A stretch of 64,000 nucleotides of DNA from an uncultured bacterium (GTDB lineage: Bacteria > Bacteroidota > Rhodothermia > Rhodothermales > Rubricoccaceae): the NCBI GenBank assembly GCA_947493945.1, contig CANLSR010000007.1, forward strand, positions 1-64,000, written 5' to 3'. Positions 6,610 through 14,688 of this stretch are shown here, in pieces (within the stretch, counting starts at the first letter, position 1; each line of letters opens with the position of its first letter). A model generated the notes under the pieces. It was not told the DNA's origin. It did no database searches and saw only the letters and a program-made list of their open reading frames with translations. Both the position numbers and the translations under genes were made by a program.

Positions 6610-6642
6610 GCCCCGCTGGCAGACGGCCTCCGCCAGCGGGGC
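6610..6642. repeat. GCTGGCGG-type intergenic palindrome
   Basis: GCCCCGCTGGC (6610-6620) and GCCAGCGGGGC (6632-6642) form an 11-bp inverted repeat between thrA and dapB, just before the dapB promoter. It is one of many copies in the window built on the same core. Confidence 0.75.
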
Positions 6643-6650
6643 GAGGCCGG

Positions 6651-6658
6651 TAGCTTGC
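6651..6658 (+). promoter_or_regulatory. -7 promoter element of dapB
   Basis: TAGCTTGC lies 17 bp before the ATG at 6676. The leader would be about 10-14 nt and has no Shine-Dalgarno sequence. Confidence 0.55.
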
Positions 6659-6675
6659 AGTCTCCCCCTCGTTCC

Positions 6676-7434
6676 ATGTCTGAACTCGCCCTCGCCCTCG
6701 TCGGGACCGGCCGGATGGGCCGGGCCGTCGAGGCCGTCGCCGCCGAGCGCGGCCACCGCGTCGTGGCCCGCTTCGACGCCGACACGCCGCTCCTCGACGC
6801 CCGCGACGACTCGGCCCTGGAGGGCGCCGACGTCGTCGTCGACTTTTCGGTCCCCGCCGTCGCCCTCGACCAGATCCACCGCTACGCCTTCTGGGGCGTC
6901 GACGCCGTCGTCGGCACGACCGGGTGGACCGACTCGCTCGACAAGGTGCGCGGGTGGGTCGAGGAGGGGCAGAGCGGGCTCTTGTGGGCGCCCAACTTCT
7001 CGCTCGGGCTGGCGCTCGTGCTCCGGGCCCTCGGCGGCGCGCTCCCGCTGCTCGACCGGCTCGACGAGTACGACGTGGCCGTCCACGAGGCGCACCACAC
7101 CGGCAAGCTCGACAGCCCCTCCGGCACGGCGCTGCGGCTGGCGGAGGCGCTGGTCGAGGGGCTCGGCCGGAAGGCCCACGTCGAGACCGAGACCCAGCAC
7201 GGCGCCATCGAGGCGAACGCGCTCCACGTCACCAGCCAGCGGCTCGGCCACGTGCTCGGCGAGCACACCGTGACGCTGGACAGCGAGGTGGACCAGATCC
7301 AGATCGTCCACACGGCCAAGAGCCGGCGCGCGTTCGCCCTGGGCGCCGTCCGCGCCGCCGAGTGGGTGCGCGGCCGCCAGGGCCTGTTCACGCTGGACGA
7401 CATGATCGACGGAGGGGTGGGGGACGCGGGATGA
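6676..7434 (+). CDS. dapB: 4-hydroxy-tetrahydrodipicolinate reductase
   Basis: NAD(P)H-dependent reduction in the diaminopimelate/lysine pathway. The 252 residues open with a nucleotide-binding glycine motif (ALVGTGRMGRAVE) and have the catalytic His and substrate region VHEAHHTGKLDSPSGTAL at about 136-154, plus GTTGW. The length fits the shorter DapB form of Bacteroidota. ATG 6676 is chosen because the Rossmann motif begins at once and a -7 element lies 17 bp upstream. It is followed by dapA 91 bp downstream, consistent with co-transcription. Confidence 0.93.
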   Translation: MSELALALVGTGRMGRAVEAVAAERGHRVVARFDADTPLLDARDDSALEGADVVVDFSVPAVALDQIHRYAFWGVDAVVGTTGWTDSLDKVRGWVEEGQSGLLWAPNFSLGLALVLRALGGALPLLDRLDEYDVAVHEAHHTGKLDSPSGTALRLAEALVEGLGRKAHVETETQHGAIEANALHVTSQRLGHVLGEHTVTLDSEVDQIQIVHTAKSRRAFALGAVRAAEWVRGRQGLFTLDDMIDGGVGDAG

Positions 7435-7525
7435 GGGGTGGGACCTCGGCTGGACGGTTCTGTACGGAGCCTTCCCGCCTCGTTCTGCGTATCCCGCACT
7501 CCCGATCCCACATCCCTCTCCGCTC

Positions 7526-8470
7526 ATGGGTCCCGACCGCCAGCCGATCTTCCGCGGCACCGCTCCTGCCCTCGTCACCCCGTTCACGACCGACGACCGG
7601 ATCGACGAGGCCGCCTTCCGCGACCTGATCGACTTCCAGATCGAGGGGAGCCCGTTCGAGGGCCAGCGCTACGCCGGCGTCGACGCGCTGGTGGTGCTCG
7701 GCACGACGGGCGAGAACCCGACCGTCACGCTCGCCGAGCGCCGCCAGCTGGTCGACGTGGCGCTGGAGCACACCGCCGGCCGCGTGCCGGTGGTCGTGGG
7801 GACGGGGACCAACAGCACCGCCCAGAGCGTCCAGTTCTCGGTCGAGGCCGCGCGCGCCGGCGCCGACGGGCTGCTGGTCGTGGGGCCGTACTACAACAAG
7901 CCGACGCCCGACGGCGTCGCGGCCCACGTGGCCGCCATCGCCGACGCGACCGACTGCCCGATCATGCTCTACAACGTGCCCGGCCGGACGGGCTCCAACC
8001 TGACGGCCCCGACCACGCTCCGGGTGACCGACGAGGTGCCGAGCGTGGTCGGCGTCAAGGAGGCCTCGGGCGACCTCAACCAGATCGCCGACCTGATCGC
8101 GGGGGTGCCCGACGGCGTCGCGGTCTACTCGGGCGACGACGACCTCGCGTTCCCGACCGTGATGCTGGGCGGCGACGGGCTGGTCTCGGTGATCGCCAAC
8201 GCCGCGCCCGGCCCGGTCTCCGAGATGATCCGCCGGGCTGGGGCGGGCGACGTGTCCGGCGCGCGCGCGCTCCACTACGCCCTCCTGGGCGCCATGCGGG
8301 CCAGCTTTTTCGAGGCCAACCCCGGACCCGTCAAGGCCGTCCTGGCGGCCCAGGGGCGGATGGAGCCGGCCGTGCGCCTGCCGCTCGCGCCGCTCACGGC
8401 GTCCGCCAGCGGGCGCGTCGCCGACGCCTACCGGGCCCTCGTCGAGGCCGGCTCGCGGCAGGCGGCGTGA
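7526..8470 (+). CDS. dapA: 4-hydroxy-tetrahydrodipicolinate synthase
   Basis: Condenses pyruvate with aspartate semialdehyde, the committed step to lysine and to diaminopimelate for peptidoglycan. It is a 314-residue TIM barrel with [10 protein letters not shown], the YYNKPTPDG loop, the YNVPGRTG motif with the catalytic Tyr, and the Schiff-base Lys in [11 protein letters not shown]. It sits between dapB and dapD. No -7 element is clear in the 91-bp gap, so it probably shares the dapB transcript. Confidence 0.95.
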   Translation: MGPDRQPIFRGTAPALVTPFTTDDRIDEAAFRDLIDFQIEGSPFEGQRYAGVDALVVLGTTGENPTVTLAERRQLVDVALEHTAGRVPVVVGTGTNSTAQSVQFSVEAARAGADGLLVVGPYYNKPTPDGVAAHVAAIADATDCPIMLYNVPGRTGSNLTAPTTLRVTDEVPSVVGVKEASGDLNQIADLIAGVPDGVAVYSGDDDLAFPTVMLGGDGLVSVIANAAPGPVSEMIRRAGAGDVSGARALHYALLGAMRASFFEANPGPVKAVLAAQGRMEPAVRLPLAPLTASASGRVADAYRALVEAGSRQAA

Positions 8471-8530
8471 GCGCCGGTTGAGGTGGGCGGCGGCCGGCCG
8501 ATACCCCGGCCCCGACCGCCCGCCGACCGC

Positions 8531-8893
8531 ATGGCCTTCCGCCCCGACCTCCAGACGACGCTCGACCGCTACGCGCACGCCTGGAACACGCCCGACCCCG
8601 ACGAGCGGTGGGCGCTCGTCCACGCCTGCGCCGCGTCGGGCGTGCGCTACGTCGACCCGGGCTCGGAGAAGCCGGTCTGCGGCCAGGCGGCCCTGGTGGC
8701 GTTTATGGGGCTGTTCCACGAGACCGTCGGCCAGGCGTTCGCGTTTACCGGCCCGGCCGACGGCCACCACGAGTGGATCCGGGTGCCGTGGCAGCTCCGC
8801 GACGCGAGCGGCCCCACGGCGACCGGTCTGCTGGTGGCGACGCTCGACCGCGACGTGCGGCTGGTCGAGGTCGTGGACTTCGTGGACGGGTAG
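8531..8893 (+). CDS. NTF2-like / SnoaL-like small protein
   Basis: Encodes 120 residues with the alpha+beta cone layout of the NTF2 superfamily: an N-terminal helix ([20 protein letters not shown]), a GVRYVDPG strand, and a late strand pair [20 protein letters not shown]. Proteins of this superfamily act as small isomerases, hydratases or ligand binders, and the residues visible here do not fix a reaction. It lies between dapA and dapD (60 bp after dapA). The position might mean a role in the pathway or simply co-transcription. Start ATG 8531 chosen over the upstream frame, which is low-complexity. Confidence 0.7.
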   Translation: MAFRPDLQTTLDRYAHAWNTPDPDERWALVHACAASGVRYVDPGSEKPVCGQAALVAFMGLFHETVGQAFAFTGPADGHHEWIRVPWQLRDASGPTATGLLVATLDRDVRLVEVVDFVDG

Positions 8894-9029
8894 GGGGCAC
8901 GCGACGCGTCGGCCCGCCGTCCGCTGGCGGAGGCCGTCCGCGAGCGCGGTGCGATCGGGTGGATTCGGTGAACGGCTGGCGGCAGCGCTCCGCCGGCGGC
9001 AGTTTCCCGCATCTCGCATCTCGCATCCC

Positions 9030-9860
9030 ATGACCGACCTCGCCGCCCTCCAGTCCGCCATCGAGCGCCACGCCGAGTCGCCCGGCGACGGCGCCCGCCA
9101 GTCGTTCGAGCAGTTGCTCGACGCGCTGGAGGCCGGCGCCGTGCGCGCGGCCGAGCGCGGCGCCGACGGCGTCTGGCGCGCCAACGCCTGGGTCAAGCGC
9201 GGCATCCTGCTCGGCTTCCGCCTGGGCGAGATCGTGGACTTGTCGGGCGACGAGTTCGCCTTTTTCGACAAGGACACCTACCCGATCCAGCGCTTCGGCG
9301 CCGACCGCGGCGTTCGCGTCGTGCCGGGCGGGTCGACGGTCCGCCGCGGCTCGTACCTCGCGCCGGGCGTGGTGTGCATGCCGCCGATGTACGTCAACGT
9401 CGGGGCCTACGTGGGCGCGGGGACGATGGTGGACAGCCACGCGCTCGTGGGCAGCTGCGGCCAGATCGGCGAGCGGGTCCACCTGTCAGCCGCCGCCCAG
9501 GTCGGCGGCGTCTTGGAGCCCATCGGCGCGGCGCCGGTGGTGATCGAGGACGACGTGTTCGTCGGCGGCGGCTGCGGCGTCTACGAGGGGACCGTCGTCC
9601 GGGAGCGCGCGGTGCTGGCGGCCGGCGTGATCCTGACGCGCTCGACGCGCGTCTACGACCTGGCCCGGCAGACCGTCCTCCGGTCCAGCGCCGACGCGCC
9701 GCTGGAGATCCCCGCCGGCGCCGTGGTCGTGCCCGGCGCCCGCGCCGTCGACTCCGACTTTGGCCGCGCCCACGGCCTGAGCCTCTCGGCCCCGTGCATC
9801 GTCAAGTACCGCGACGCCTCGACCGACGCCTCGACGACGCTGGAGGACGCGCTCCGGTAG
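9030..9860 (+). CDS. dapD: Tetrahydrodipicolinate N-succinyltransferase
   Basis: Transfers succinyl from succinyl-CoA to tetrahydrodipicolinate, placing this organism on the succinylase branch of lysine/DAP synthesis. The 276 residues have a helical N-terminal domain followed by a left-handed beta-helix of hexapeptide repeats ([20 protein letters not shown], then LVGSCGQIG, then [10 protein letters not shown]). FDKDTYP and the C-terminal IVKYRDAST also fit. The upstream ATCTCGC repeats right before ATG are unusual but leave the start unambiguous. It ends next to a palindrome, facing mreD. Confidence 0.93.
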   Translation: MTDLAALQSAIERHAESPGDGARQSFEQLLDALEAGAVRAAERGADGVWRANAWVKRGILLGFRLGEIVDLSGDEFAFFDKDTYPIQRFGADRGVRVVPGGSTVRRGSYLAPGVVCMPPMYVNVGAYVGAGTMVDSHALVGSCGQIGERVHLSAAAQVGGVLEPIGAAPVVIEDDVFVGGGCGVYEGTVVRERAVLAAGVILTRSTRVYDLARQTVLRSSADAPLEIPAGAVVVPGARAVDSDFGRAHGLSLSAPCIVKYRDASTDASTTLEDALR

Positions 9861-9869
9861 CGCGCCTCG

Positions 9870-9894
9870 CGCTGGCGGACGGGCTCCGCCAGCG
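9870..9894. repeat. GCTGGCGG-type palindrome between convergent genes
   Basis: CGCTGGCGGA (9870-9879) and TCCGCCAGCG (9885-9894) form a perfect 10-bp inverted repeat around a 5-bp loop, 9 bp after dapD and 9 bp before the 3' end of mreD. The position suggests a shared bidirectional terminator without U-tract. Confidence 0.8.
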
Positions 9895-9903
9895 GGGCGC
9901 TGG

Positions 9904-10380
9904 CTAGCCCCGAGTGCGGAACAGGGCGCCGGCGAGCGCGACGACGGCCGTGTAGAGCGCGGCCCCGAGCCACAGGCCGAAGATCAGGAACGGCGTCCGC
10001 GTGCCCTGGTCGAGCGCCAGGACGATGGTCATCAGCCCGTTGTGGACCACGGCGATCACGAGCGCGCCGACGAAGGCCTGGACCGGCGTCAGGCGGAGGT
10101 TGTCGCCCTGCTCCGACCGGAACAGGCCGATCACGAAGCCCATCAGCGTCTTGAGGACCGCGTTCAGGCCGAGGAAGGTGGGCATGACCAGCAGGTCCAT
10201 CGCCAGGCCCGAGACGAAGCCGGCCGTCGCGCCGGCCACGCGCCCGCGCCGGAGGGCCACGTAGGCCACGTAGAGCAGGACCACGTCGGGCCAGACGTCC
10301 CACAGCTCGAGGTTGCTCAGGAGCCACTGGAGCAAGACCACGGCCAGACCGACGGCGATCTGGCGGAGGACGTACGGCAT
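9904..10380 (-). CDS. mreD: Rod shape-determining protein MreD
   Basis: Membrane component of the elongasome, which directs lateral wall synthesis with MreB, MreC, RodA and PBP2. The 158 residues form about five transmembrane helices and carry the family pattern WPDVVLLYVAYVALRRGRVAG followed by GFVSGLAMDLL and the conserved NAVLKTLMGF. The length is typical. mreB and mreC are not in the adjacent sequence; dacB lies 127 bp upstream on the same strand, so the local link is cell-wall remodelling. Confidence 0.85.
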   Translation of the reverse strand: MPYVLRQIAVGLAVVLLQWLLSNLELWDVWPDVVLLYVAYVALRRGRVAGATAGFVSGLAMDLLVMPTFLGLNAVLKTLMGFVIGLFRSEQGDNLRLTPVQAFVGALVIAVVHNGLMTIVLALDQGTRTPFLIFGLWLGAALYTAVVALAGALFRTRG

Positions 10381-10507
10381 ACGACGGGACGGGGGGAGGG
10401 GGCGCCAAGCTACGCCGGCTCGCCGGAGGTGTGGACGCGCGCGGGAGGGGCCGGGGGGCGTTGGCCGTCGCCTCCGCCCCGTCGCCTGCGTTCCGGCGCC
10501 CCCGCGC

Positions 10508-11995
10508 CTACTCGTCCGCCGGCACGCGGCGGCCGGCCGCCAGCGCGCGCACGATGTCGTCCTGGGCGCCCGCGATCTGCCCGCCGCGGCCGGTGTAGTT
10601 GTTGGCCATCAGCACGAACACGTAGGGCGTGCCGTCCGGCCCGTCGACGTAGCCGGCCAGGCAGCGGACGGCCATCAGCGAGCCGGTCTTGGCGCGGACC
10701 GGGACGCCCGACAACCGGTTGCGGAGCGTCGAGCCCGACCCGCCGCCCTCGGGCAGCGACCGGAGGAACGACCCGCTGGCGGGGTGCGCCCGCATCGCGC
10801 GGAGCACGGCCGCCAGTGAGGCCGGCGTGACCAGGTCCTTGCGCGACAGCCCCGAGCCGTCGACGATGGACAGGCCGTCGGCGTCGGCGCCGGCCCCACT
10901 CACGAAGGCCTCGACGCGGTCGGCGGCGCGGTCGACGGTGCCGCCGCCCAGCGTGCGGAAAAGCTGCTCGGCGTACAAGTTGTCGCTCTCGATGTTGGTG
11001 CGCTCCACGATCTCGTCCAGCGTGGGCGAGACGTAGGCCCGGAGCGGCTCGGCGCCGTCGTAGCTCGGCTTGCGCTCGGTGTCGTCCACGTCGACGCGCT
11101 CGGCGCGGGCCACGTCGATGCCGGCCTCCTCGAGGGCCCGGGCAAAGGCGTGGACGGCGAACAGCGTCGGGTTGGCGACGGGCACCCGGAGCGTGCCGCG
11201 GTAGCCGGCCGGCACGCCGCCGCGGAGCACGAACGTGTCCGTGCCCAGCGTCCGCTCGATGTCCAGGCGGCCCCCGCCCGAGCGCGTCGTGACGTCGCCG
11301 GTGACGGTGGCGAAGCCGGCCGGGTCGGACTCGAAGCTGGGCCGCTGGCCGACCGCGGCGGCGCGGATCTGGATCGAGACCAGGTTGTCGCCCCAGACCA
11401 GGCCGCCCGCGGGCGGCGCGTAGGCCTCGGTCGCGATGTGGGTCACGTCCCAGCCCTCGCCGTAGCGCGCGTCCTCGAACACGTCGTCGTCGCCGACGAT
11501 GCGGCCGTCGACGCGCCGGACGCCGGCCTCCGCCAGCGCCTCCGCCCAGTCGTCCAGCGGGTCGCCCTGGCCCGAGCTCCCGAAGGTGGGGTCGCCGGAG
11601 CCGCGGATCACCAGGTCGCCGCTGAGCGTGCCGTCGGCCGAGACGTCGCCGAGGTGGTAGAGGCGCGTGGTGTAGCGGAAGGTCGGGCCGAGGGCGTCGA
11701 GCGCGGCGGCGGTCGTGAACAGCTTGAGGTTGGAGGCCGGCAGGAGGTTCTTGTCCGCGTTCCGGCTCAGGACCACGCGCCCCGTCCGCGCGTCCTGGAC
11801 GACGAGGCCCCAGATGGCCGACGGCAGGTCGGGGTCGGCCAGGATCTCGTCGACGGCCGCCGCCAGCCGGGCCTCGGTGCCGTCGCCGTCGGCCTGGGAG
11901 GGCGGGGCGGTCCACAGGGCGGCGCCCAGGGTGAGCAGGAGAGAGAGGGCGGCGGCGGGCCAGGCGCGGAGCCCCGCGAGCGGGATCCAGGACAT
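10508..11995 (-). CDS. dacB: D-alanyl-D-alanine carboxypeptidase/endopeptidase (PBP4 family)
   Basis: Periplasmic low-molecular-mass class C PBP that trims or cleaves peptide cross-links. The 495 residues start with a signal peptide (AAALSLLLTLGAALWTAPPSQA). The catalytic SxxK is Ser88-Asn-Leu-Lys91. The second motif is SDN in NIESDNLYAEQLFR and the third KTG in RAKTGSLM. A long insert between SxxK and SDN is usual for this class. The start at 11995 follows a minus-strand -7 element, and the longer upstream frame is discarded as antisense low-complexity sequence. Confidence 0.92.
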   Translation of the reverse strand: MSWIPLAGLRAWPAAALSLLLTLGAALWTAPPSQADGDGTEARLAAAVDEILADPDLPSAIWGLVVQDARTGRVVLSRNADKNLLPASNLKLFTTAAALDALGPTFRYTTRLYHLGDVSADGTLSGDLVIRGSGDPTFGSSGQGDPLDDWAEALAEAGVRRVDGRIVGDDDVFEDARYGEGWDVTHIATEAYAPPAGGLVWGDNLVSIQIRAAAVGQRPSFESDPAGFATVTGDVTTRSGGGRLDIERTLGTDTFVLRGGVPAGYRGTLRVPVANPTLFAVHAFARALEEAGIDVARAERVDVDDTERKPSYDGAEPLRAYVSPTLDEIVERTNIESDNLYAEQLFRTLGGGTVDRAADRVEAFVSGAGADADGLSIVDGSGLSRKDLVTPASLAAVLRAMRAHPASGSFLRSLPEGGGSGSTLRNRLSGVPVRAKTGSLMAVRCLAGYVDGPDGTPYVFVLMANNYTGRGGQIAGAQDDIVRALAAGRRVPADE

Positions 11996-12031
11996 TGGGC
12001 GGGGGAGCGTGGGGGGCCGGGGCGAACGCCG

Positions 12032-12039
12032 CGAAGCTA
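12032..12039 (-). promoter_or_regulatory. -7 promoter element of dacB
   Basis: The minus strand reads TAGCTTCG, 36 bp before the dacB ATG. It faces away from the TATCTTTA element of the DUF3098 gene at 12073, so the two genes have back-to-back promoters about 35 bp apart. Confidence 0.55.
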
Positions 12040-12072
12040 GCGGTGGTGCGTGCCCAGGCGTCGGCCGCCGGG

Positions 12073-12080
12073 TATCTTTA
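12073..12080 (+). promoter_or_regulatory. -7 promoter element of the DUF3098 gene
   Basis: TATCTTTA, 23 bp before the ATG at 12104; matches TAnnTTTG except for the last base. Confidence 0.5.
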
Positions 12081-12103
12081 CGGGCGCACCCGCCTCCACC
12101 CGC

Positions 12104-12421
12104 ATGGCCCGCCGCTCCAAGGCCCGACCCACCCCGACCGCCGCCACGCGCGGCGCGGCGACGATGCCGTTCGACCGCCAGAACTACCGGCTGCTGTTGG
12201 GCGCCGTGGGCCTGATCGTGCTGGGCTACGCGGTGATGCTGGTGGACAACGCCGTCAACCCCGACCCCGTCGACAGCGCGCTGTCGCTGGTCGTGGCGCC
12301 GCTGCTGCTGCTCGCCGGCTACCTCGGCGTGGCCGGGGCCGTGATCTGGGGCGCGCCGACCGACGCGTCCTCGCCCGGTCCCAACGGGGCCGAGCCGGAG
12401 GGCGCGGCCGAGCGGGCCTAG
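12104..12421 (+). CDS. DUF3098-type small membrane protein
   Basis: Encodes 105 residues: a basic N-terminus (MARRSKARPTPTAATRG), then MPFDRQNYRLLLGAVGLIVLGYAVMLV and a second helix LVVAPLLLLAGYLGVAGAVIW. The opening PF-x2-NY-x2-LL and the NPD motif between the helices fit DUF3098, a two-helix family widespread in Bacteroidota and of unknown function. It ends in an acidic cytoplasmic-type tail. A lipoprotein gene begins 2 bp after its stop, so the two are almost certainly one transcript. Confidence 0.75.
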   Translation: MARRSKARPTPTAATRGAATMPFDRQNYRLLLGAVGLIVLGYAVMLVDNAVNPDPVDSALSLVVAPLLLLAGYLGVAGAVIWGAPTDASSPGPNGAEPEGAAERA

Positions 12422-12423
12422 CC

Positions 12424-13044
12424 GTGTGGCGGCCGCTCGGGGCGCTGGCGCTGGCGCTCGTGCTGGGCGCGTGCGGCGGGGAGACGCCCCGAGGCGTCGA
12501 GGTGACCGAGGCGGGCGACTCGGCGCTGCCCCCGCCGGGCCCGCGCCGCGCGGCCGCCGTCGACACCGTCTACGCCGACTCGGGCCTCTGGGCCGGCCCG
12601 GACCGCCAGCGGCTCGACAGCGTGCGCCAGGACTCGCTCCGGCGCGACTCGCTCCGCCGCGACCCGGCCGCGCCCTCGGCTCCGGAGACGCCGGCCCCCG
12701 ACTTCCGCGCCTTCTGGCCCCGGTTCCGCGACGCGGCCCGCGCCGGCCCACCGTCCGCCGCCGCGCTGGCGGCGTTTTCCGACACGATGCCTCGGGAGGC
12801 GTTCGACCGGGCGCTCGCGGTCGCGCTGGCCGAGCCGTTCCGCGACGGCGTGCTGGCGCTCACGCCGCGCGACTTCCGGCGCGACGGGACGGCCCGCGAG
12901 GCCACGGTGGTCGTGGGGTACGACGCCGACGGCCGAGTGGTGGCCCAGGACGAGGCCGTCGCCGAGGCCATCGTGACGCTGCGGTTCGACGTGGCTGGTG
13001 GCGCCTACCGGCTGGTCCGTTTTTCCGCTGAGGCCGGGGACTAG
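12424..13044 (+). CDS. Predicted lipoprotein, unknown function
   Basis: Encodes 206 residues from GTG 12424. The N-terminus (VWRPLGALALALVLGACGG) is a lipoprotein signal with lipobox LGAC. Next comes a charged spacer with repeated LRRDS units (QDSLRRDSLRRDP) and then a folded C-terminal part with an FDRALAVALAEPF helix and beta strands (EATVVVGYDADGRVV, AIVTLRFDVAGGAYRLV). It follows the DUF3098 gene by 2 bp. No family was recognised; the layout fits a cell-envelope accessory protein. Confidence 0.7.
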   Translation: MWRPLGALALALVLGACGGETPRGVEVTEAGDSALPPPGPRRAAAVDTVYADSGLWAGPDRQRLDSVRQDSLRRDSLRRDPAAPSAPETPAPDFRAFWPRFRDAARAGPPSAAALAAFSDTMPREAFDRALAVALAEPFRDGVLALTPRDFRRDGTAREATVVVGYDADGRVVAQDEAVAEAIVTLRFDVAGGAYRLVRFSAEAGD

Positions 13045-13133
13045 GGGATTCCCTGGGCGCGAAACGGCAAATCACCGGGGTGTTTTTTTAACGGCGTGGT
13101 TTGTATCGTGGGCATACCTCATCGGTCCAACCC

Positions 13134-13415
13134 GTGCCCTACATCCCACCACATCAGGTCACGAGGTTCTCAGATCCTTCCGAGAAGCTCGTGCCCAGCG
13201 CCGAGCGGATCCATGAGTTGGCAGAACGTCTCCACCACGAGGGCGACCACGCCCTCGCGGCCCTGGCCCACCACGTCGCGGACCAGATCGACGCCCCCCA
13301 ACTCAGCGATCCGCCCCTCTTCCATACAGCCGATACGGCTCTGCCCGAGCCTCAAACGCCTCGGCCTCTTCCTGCCAGCCAGCCACGATGGCCGCAGGAG
13401 CTAGCCCACTGCTGA
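13134..13415 (+). CDS. Hypothetical small protein overlapping namZ 3' end
   Basis: This frame of about 93 residues starts at GTG 13134 (a TTG at 13101 is possible). Residues 1-57 look natural: a Pro-rich start, then the helix AERIHELAERLHHEGDHALA and AALAHHVADQIDAP. The last 37 residues lie antisense to the namZ 3' end and are low-complexity, so the real protein may be shorter or the overlap genuine. A T-rich run at 13081-13090 and TATCGTGG at 13104 could supply a promoter. No family recognised. Confidence 0.4.
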   Translation: MPYIPPHQVTRFSDPSEKLVPSAERIHELAERLHHEGDHALAALAHHVADQIDAPQLSDPPLFHTADTALPEPQTPRPLPASQPRWPQELAHC

Positions 13416-14604
13416 CGGCCCGGCCTAAACGGTCGGTGCCGGCCAGCTTCGCCAGCCAGTCGGCCTTGAGATAGCTCCGGTGGGCGCCGCGCGGCGCCTG
13501 TCGGTACACGGCCTCGACGGCGTACACGCCCGTCGCCACCGGGCGGAACGCGGCCGGGTCGGTCACGACCAGCCGGACGCCCCGGACGGTCTCGCCCTCC
13601 CACTTGGGGTTGGTCGCCTGCCCCGGCAGGTCGGCGGGCACGAACGTGGCCGGCTCGAACCGCACGCCCGGCAAGCCGGCCGCGCCGAGATCGGCGGCGA
13701 GCGACTCGGCATCGGCCCAGGGCGCGCCGACGTGGAGGAACGGCGCCCGGATGCCTCGGCCCTCGCTGGCGGTCGTGCCCTCGAAGAGCCCCGTGCCGGG
13801 GTAGACGCGCGCCGTCTCGACGTCGGGGACGTTGGGCGAGGGCGGGATCCAGGACAGGCCAGTCTCTTCCCACGGCATCCCGCGCCGGTAGCCCGTCATC
13901 TCGACCACGCGCAGGTCGAGCGATTCGAGGCCGGGCAACCAGGCCTCGCCCTGAATCATCCGCGCGAGCTCGCCGACGGTAAGCCCGTGCGTGACGGGGA
14001 CCGGGTACAGGCCGACGAACGATTCGTGCGCCGGCTCCAGAACCCAGCCCTCGACGCGGTCGCCGATGGGGTTGGGCCGGTCCAGCACCACGAACGGGAC
14101 ACCGGCCTGGGCGGCGGCTTGCATGGCGTAGCCCATCGTCGAGATGTAGGTGTAGAACCGCGCGCCGACGTCCTGCATGTCGAACACCAGCGCGTCGAGG
14201 CCGCGGAGCTGGGCCGGCGTGGGCTTCTTGATCCGGCCGTAGAGGCTGTAGACCGGGGCGCCCGTCGTGCCGTCGCGCCCGCCCGAGACGCCGGCGCCGG
14301 CCTCGGCGTCGCCCCGGATGCCGTGCTCCGGCCCGAACAGCGCGCCCACGATCACGTTCGGCGCGTCGTGGAGCCGGTCGATCAGGTGGGCCGGCCCGCC
14401 GTCGGCGGTGTCGACGCGGGCGGTGGGGTTGGTGACGAGTCCGACGCGCATCCCGTCGAGCGGGCGGAACCGCTGGGCCACCAGCCGCTGGGCGCCCGTC
14501 TGAACCGCCGCGCTGGCGGCGGGCGTGGCCGCGGCGAGACGTGGGGACGTCCCGCCGACGGCGGTGGGGAGAGCGAGCAGAACGAGCAGGATCGAGAGCG
14601 TCAT
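13303..14604 (-). CDS. NamZ-like exo-beta-N-acetylmuramidase (DUF1343)
   Basis: Encodes 433 residues with a signal peptide (MTLSILLVLLALPTAVGG). It has the DUF1343 hallmarks RVGLVTNPTARV, LFGPEHGIRG, VFDMQDVGARFYTYISTMGY, LDRPNPIGDRVEG and the C-terminal YRLYGRG. In Bacteroidota, NamZ (DUF1343) was shown to release MurNAc from the non-reducing end of peptidoglycan fragments, so a periplasmic role in wall recycling is likely; that transfer is inference by family. ATG 14604 puts the signal peptide at the very start. A GTAGGGGC palindrome lies upstream at 14644. Confidence 0.85.
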   Translation of the reverse strand: MTLSILLVLLALPTAVGGTSPRLAAATPAASAAVQTGAQRLVAQRFRPLDGMRVGLVTNPTARVDTADGGPAHLIDRLHDAPNVIVGALFGPEHGIRGDAEAGAGVSGGRDGTTGAPVYSLYGRIKKPTPAQLRGLDALVFDMQDVGARFYTYISTMGYAMQAAAQAGVPFVVLDRPNPIGDRVEGWVLEPAHESFVGLYPVPVTHGLTVGELARMIQGEAWLPGLESLDLRVVEMTGYRRGMPWEETGLSWIPPSPNVPDVETARVYPGTGLFEGTTASEGRGIRAPFLHVGAPWADAESLAADLGAAGLPGVRFEPATFVPADLPGQATNPKWEGETVRGVRLVVTDPAAFRPVATGVYAVEAVYRQAPRGAHRSYLKADWLAKLAGTDRLGRAVSSGLAPAAIVAGWQEEAEAFEARAEPYRLYGRGADR

Positions 14605-14643
14605 CGTTGGCGAAGCGTTGTTGGCAAACAGTGTTCTTGTTCT

Positions 14644-14672
14644 GGTAGGGGCGGCTTGCAACACGCCCCCAC
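14644..14672. repeat. GTAGGGGC-type palindrome, copy 1
   Basis: GGTAGGGGCG and CGCCCCCAC flank a 10-bp loop, lying between the namZ start and the DUF4139 gene 3' end. The flanks TTCTGGTAGGGGC and GCCCCCACGGCG recur at 57680-57714 with a different loop, so this is a dispersed element. Confidence 0.6.
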
Positions 14673-14688
14673 GGCGGTCGAGGCTCGC

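Noticed and set aside
10508-12751. Longer start for dacB extending upstream by 252 residues
   Set aside because: The extension is low-complexity, crosses the dacB promoter element and a divergent gene, and would bury the signal peptide.
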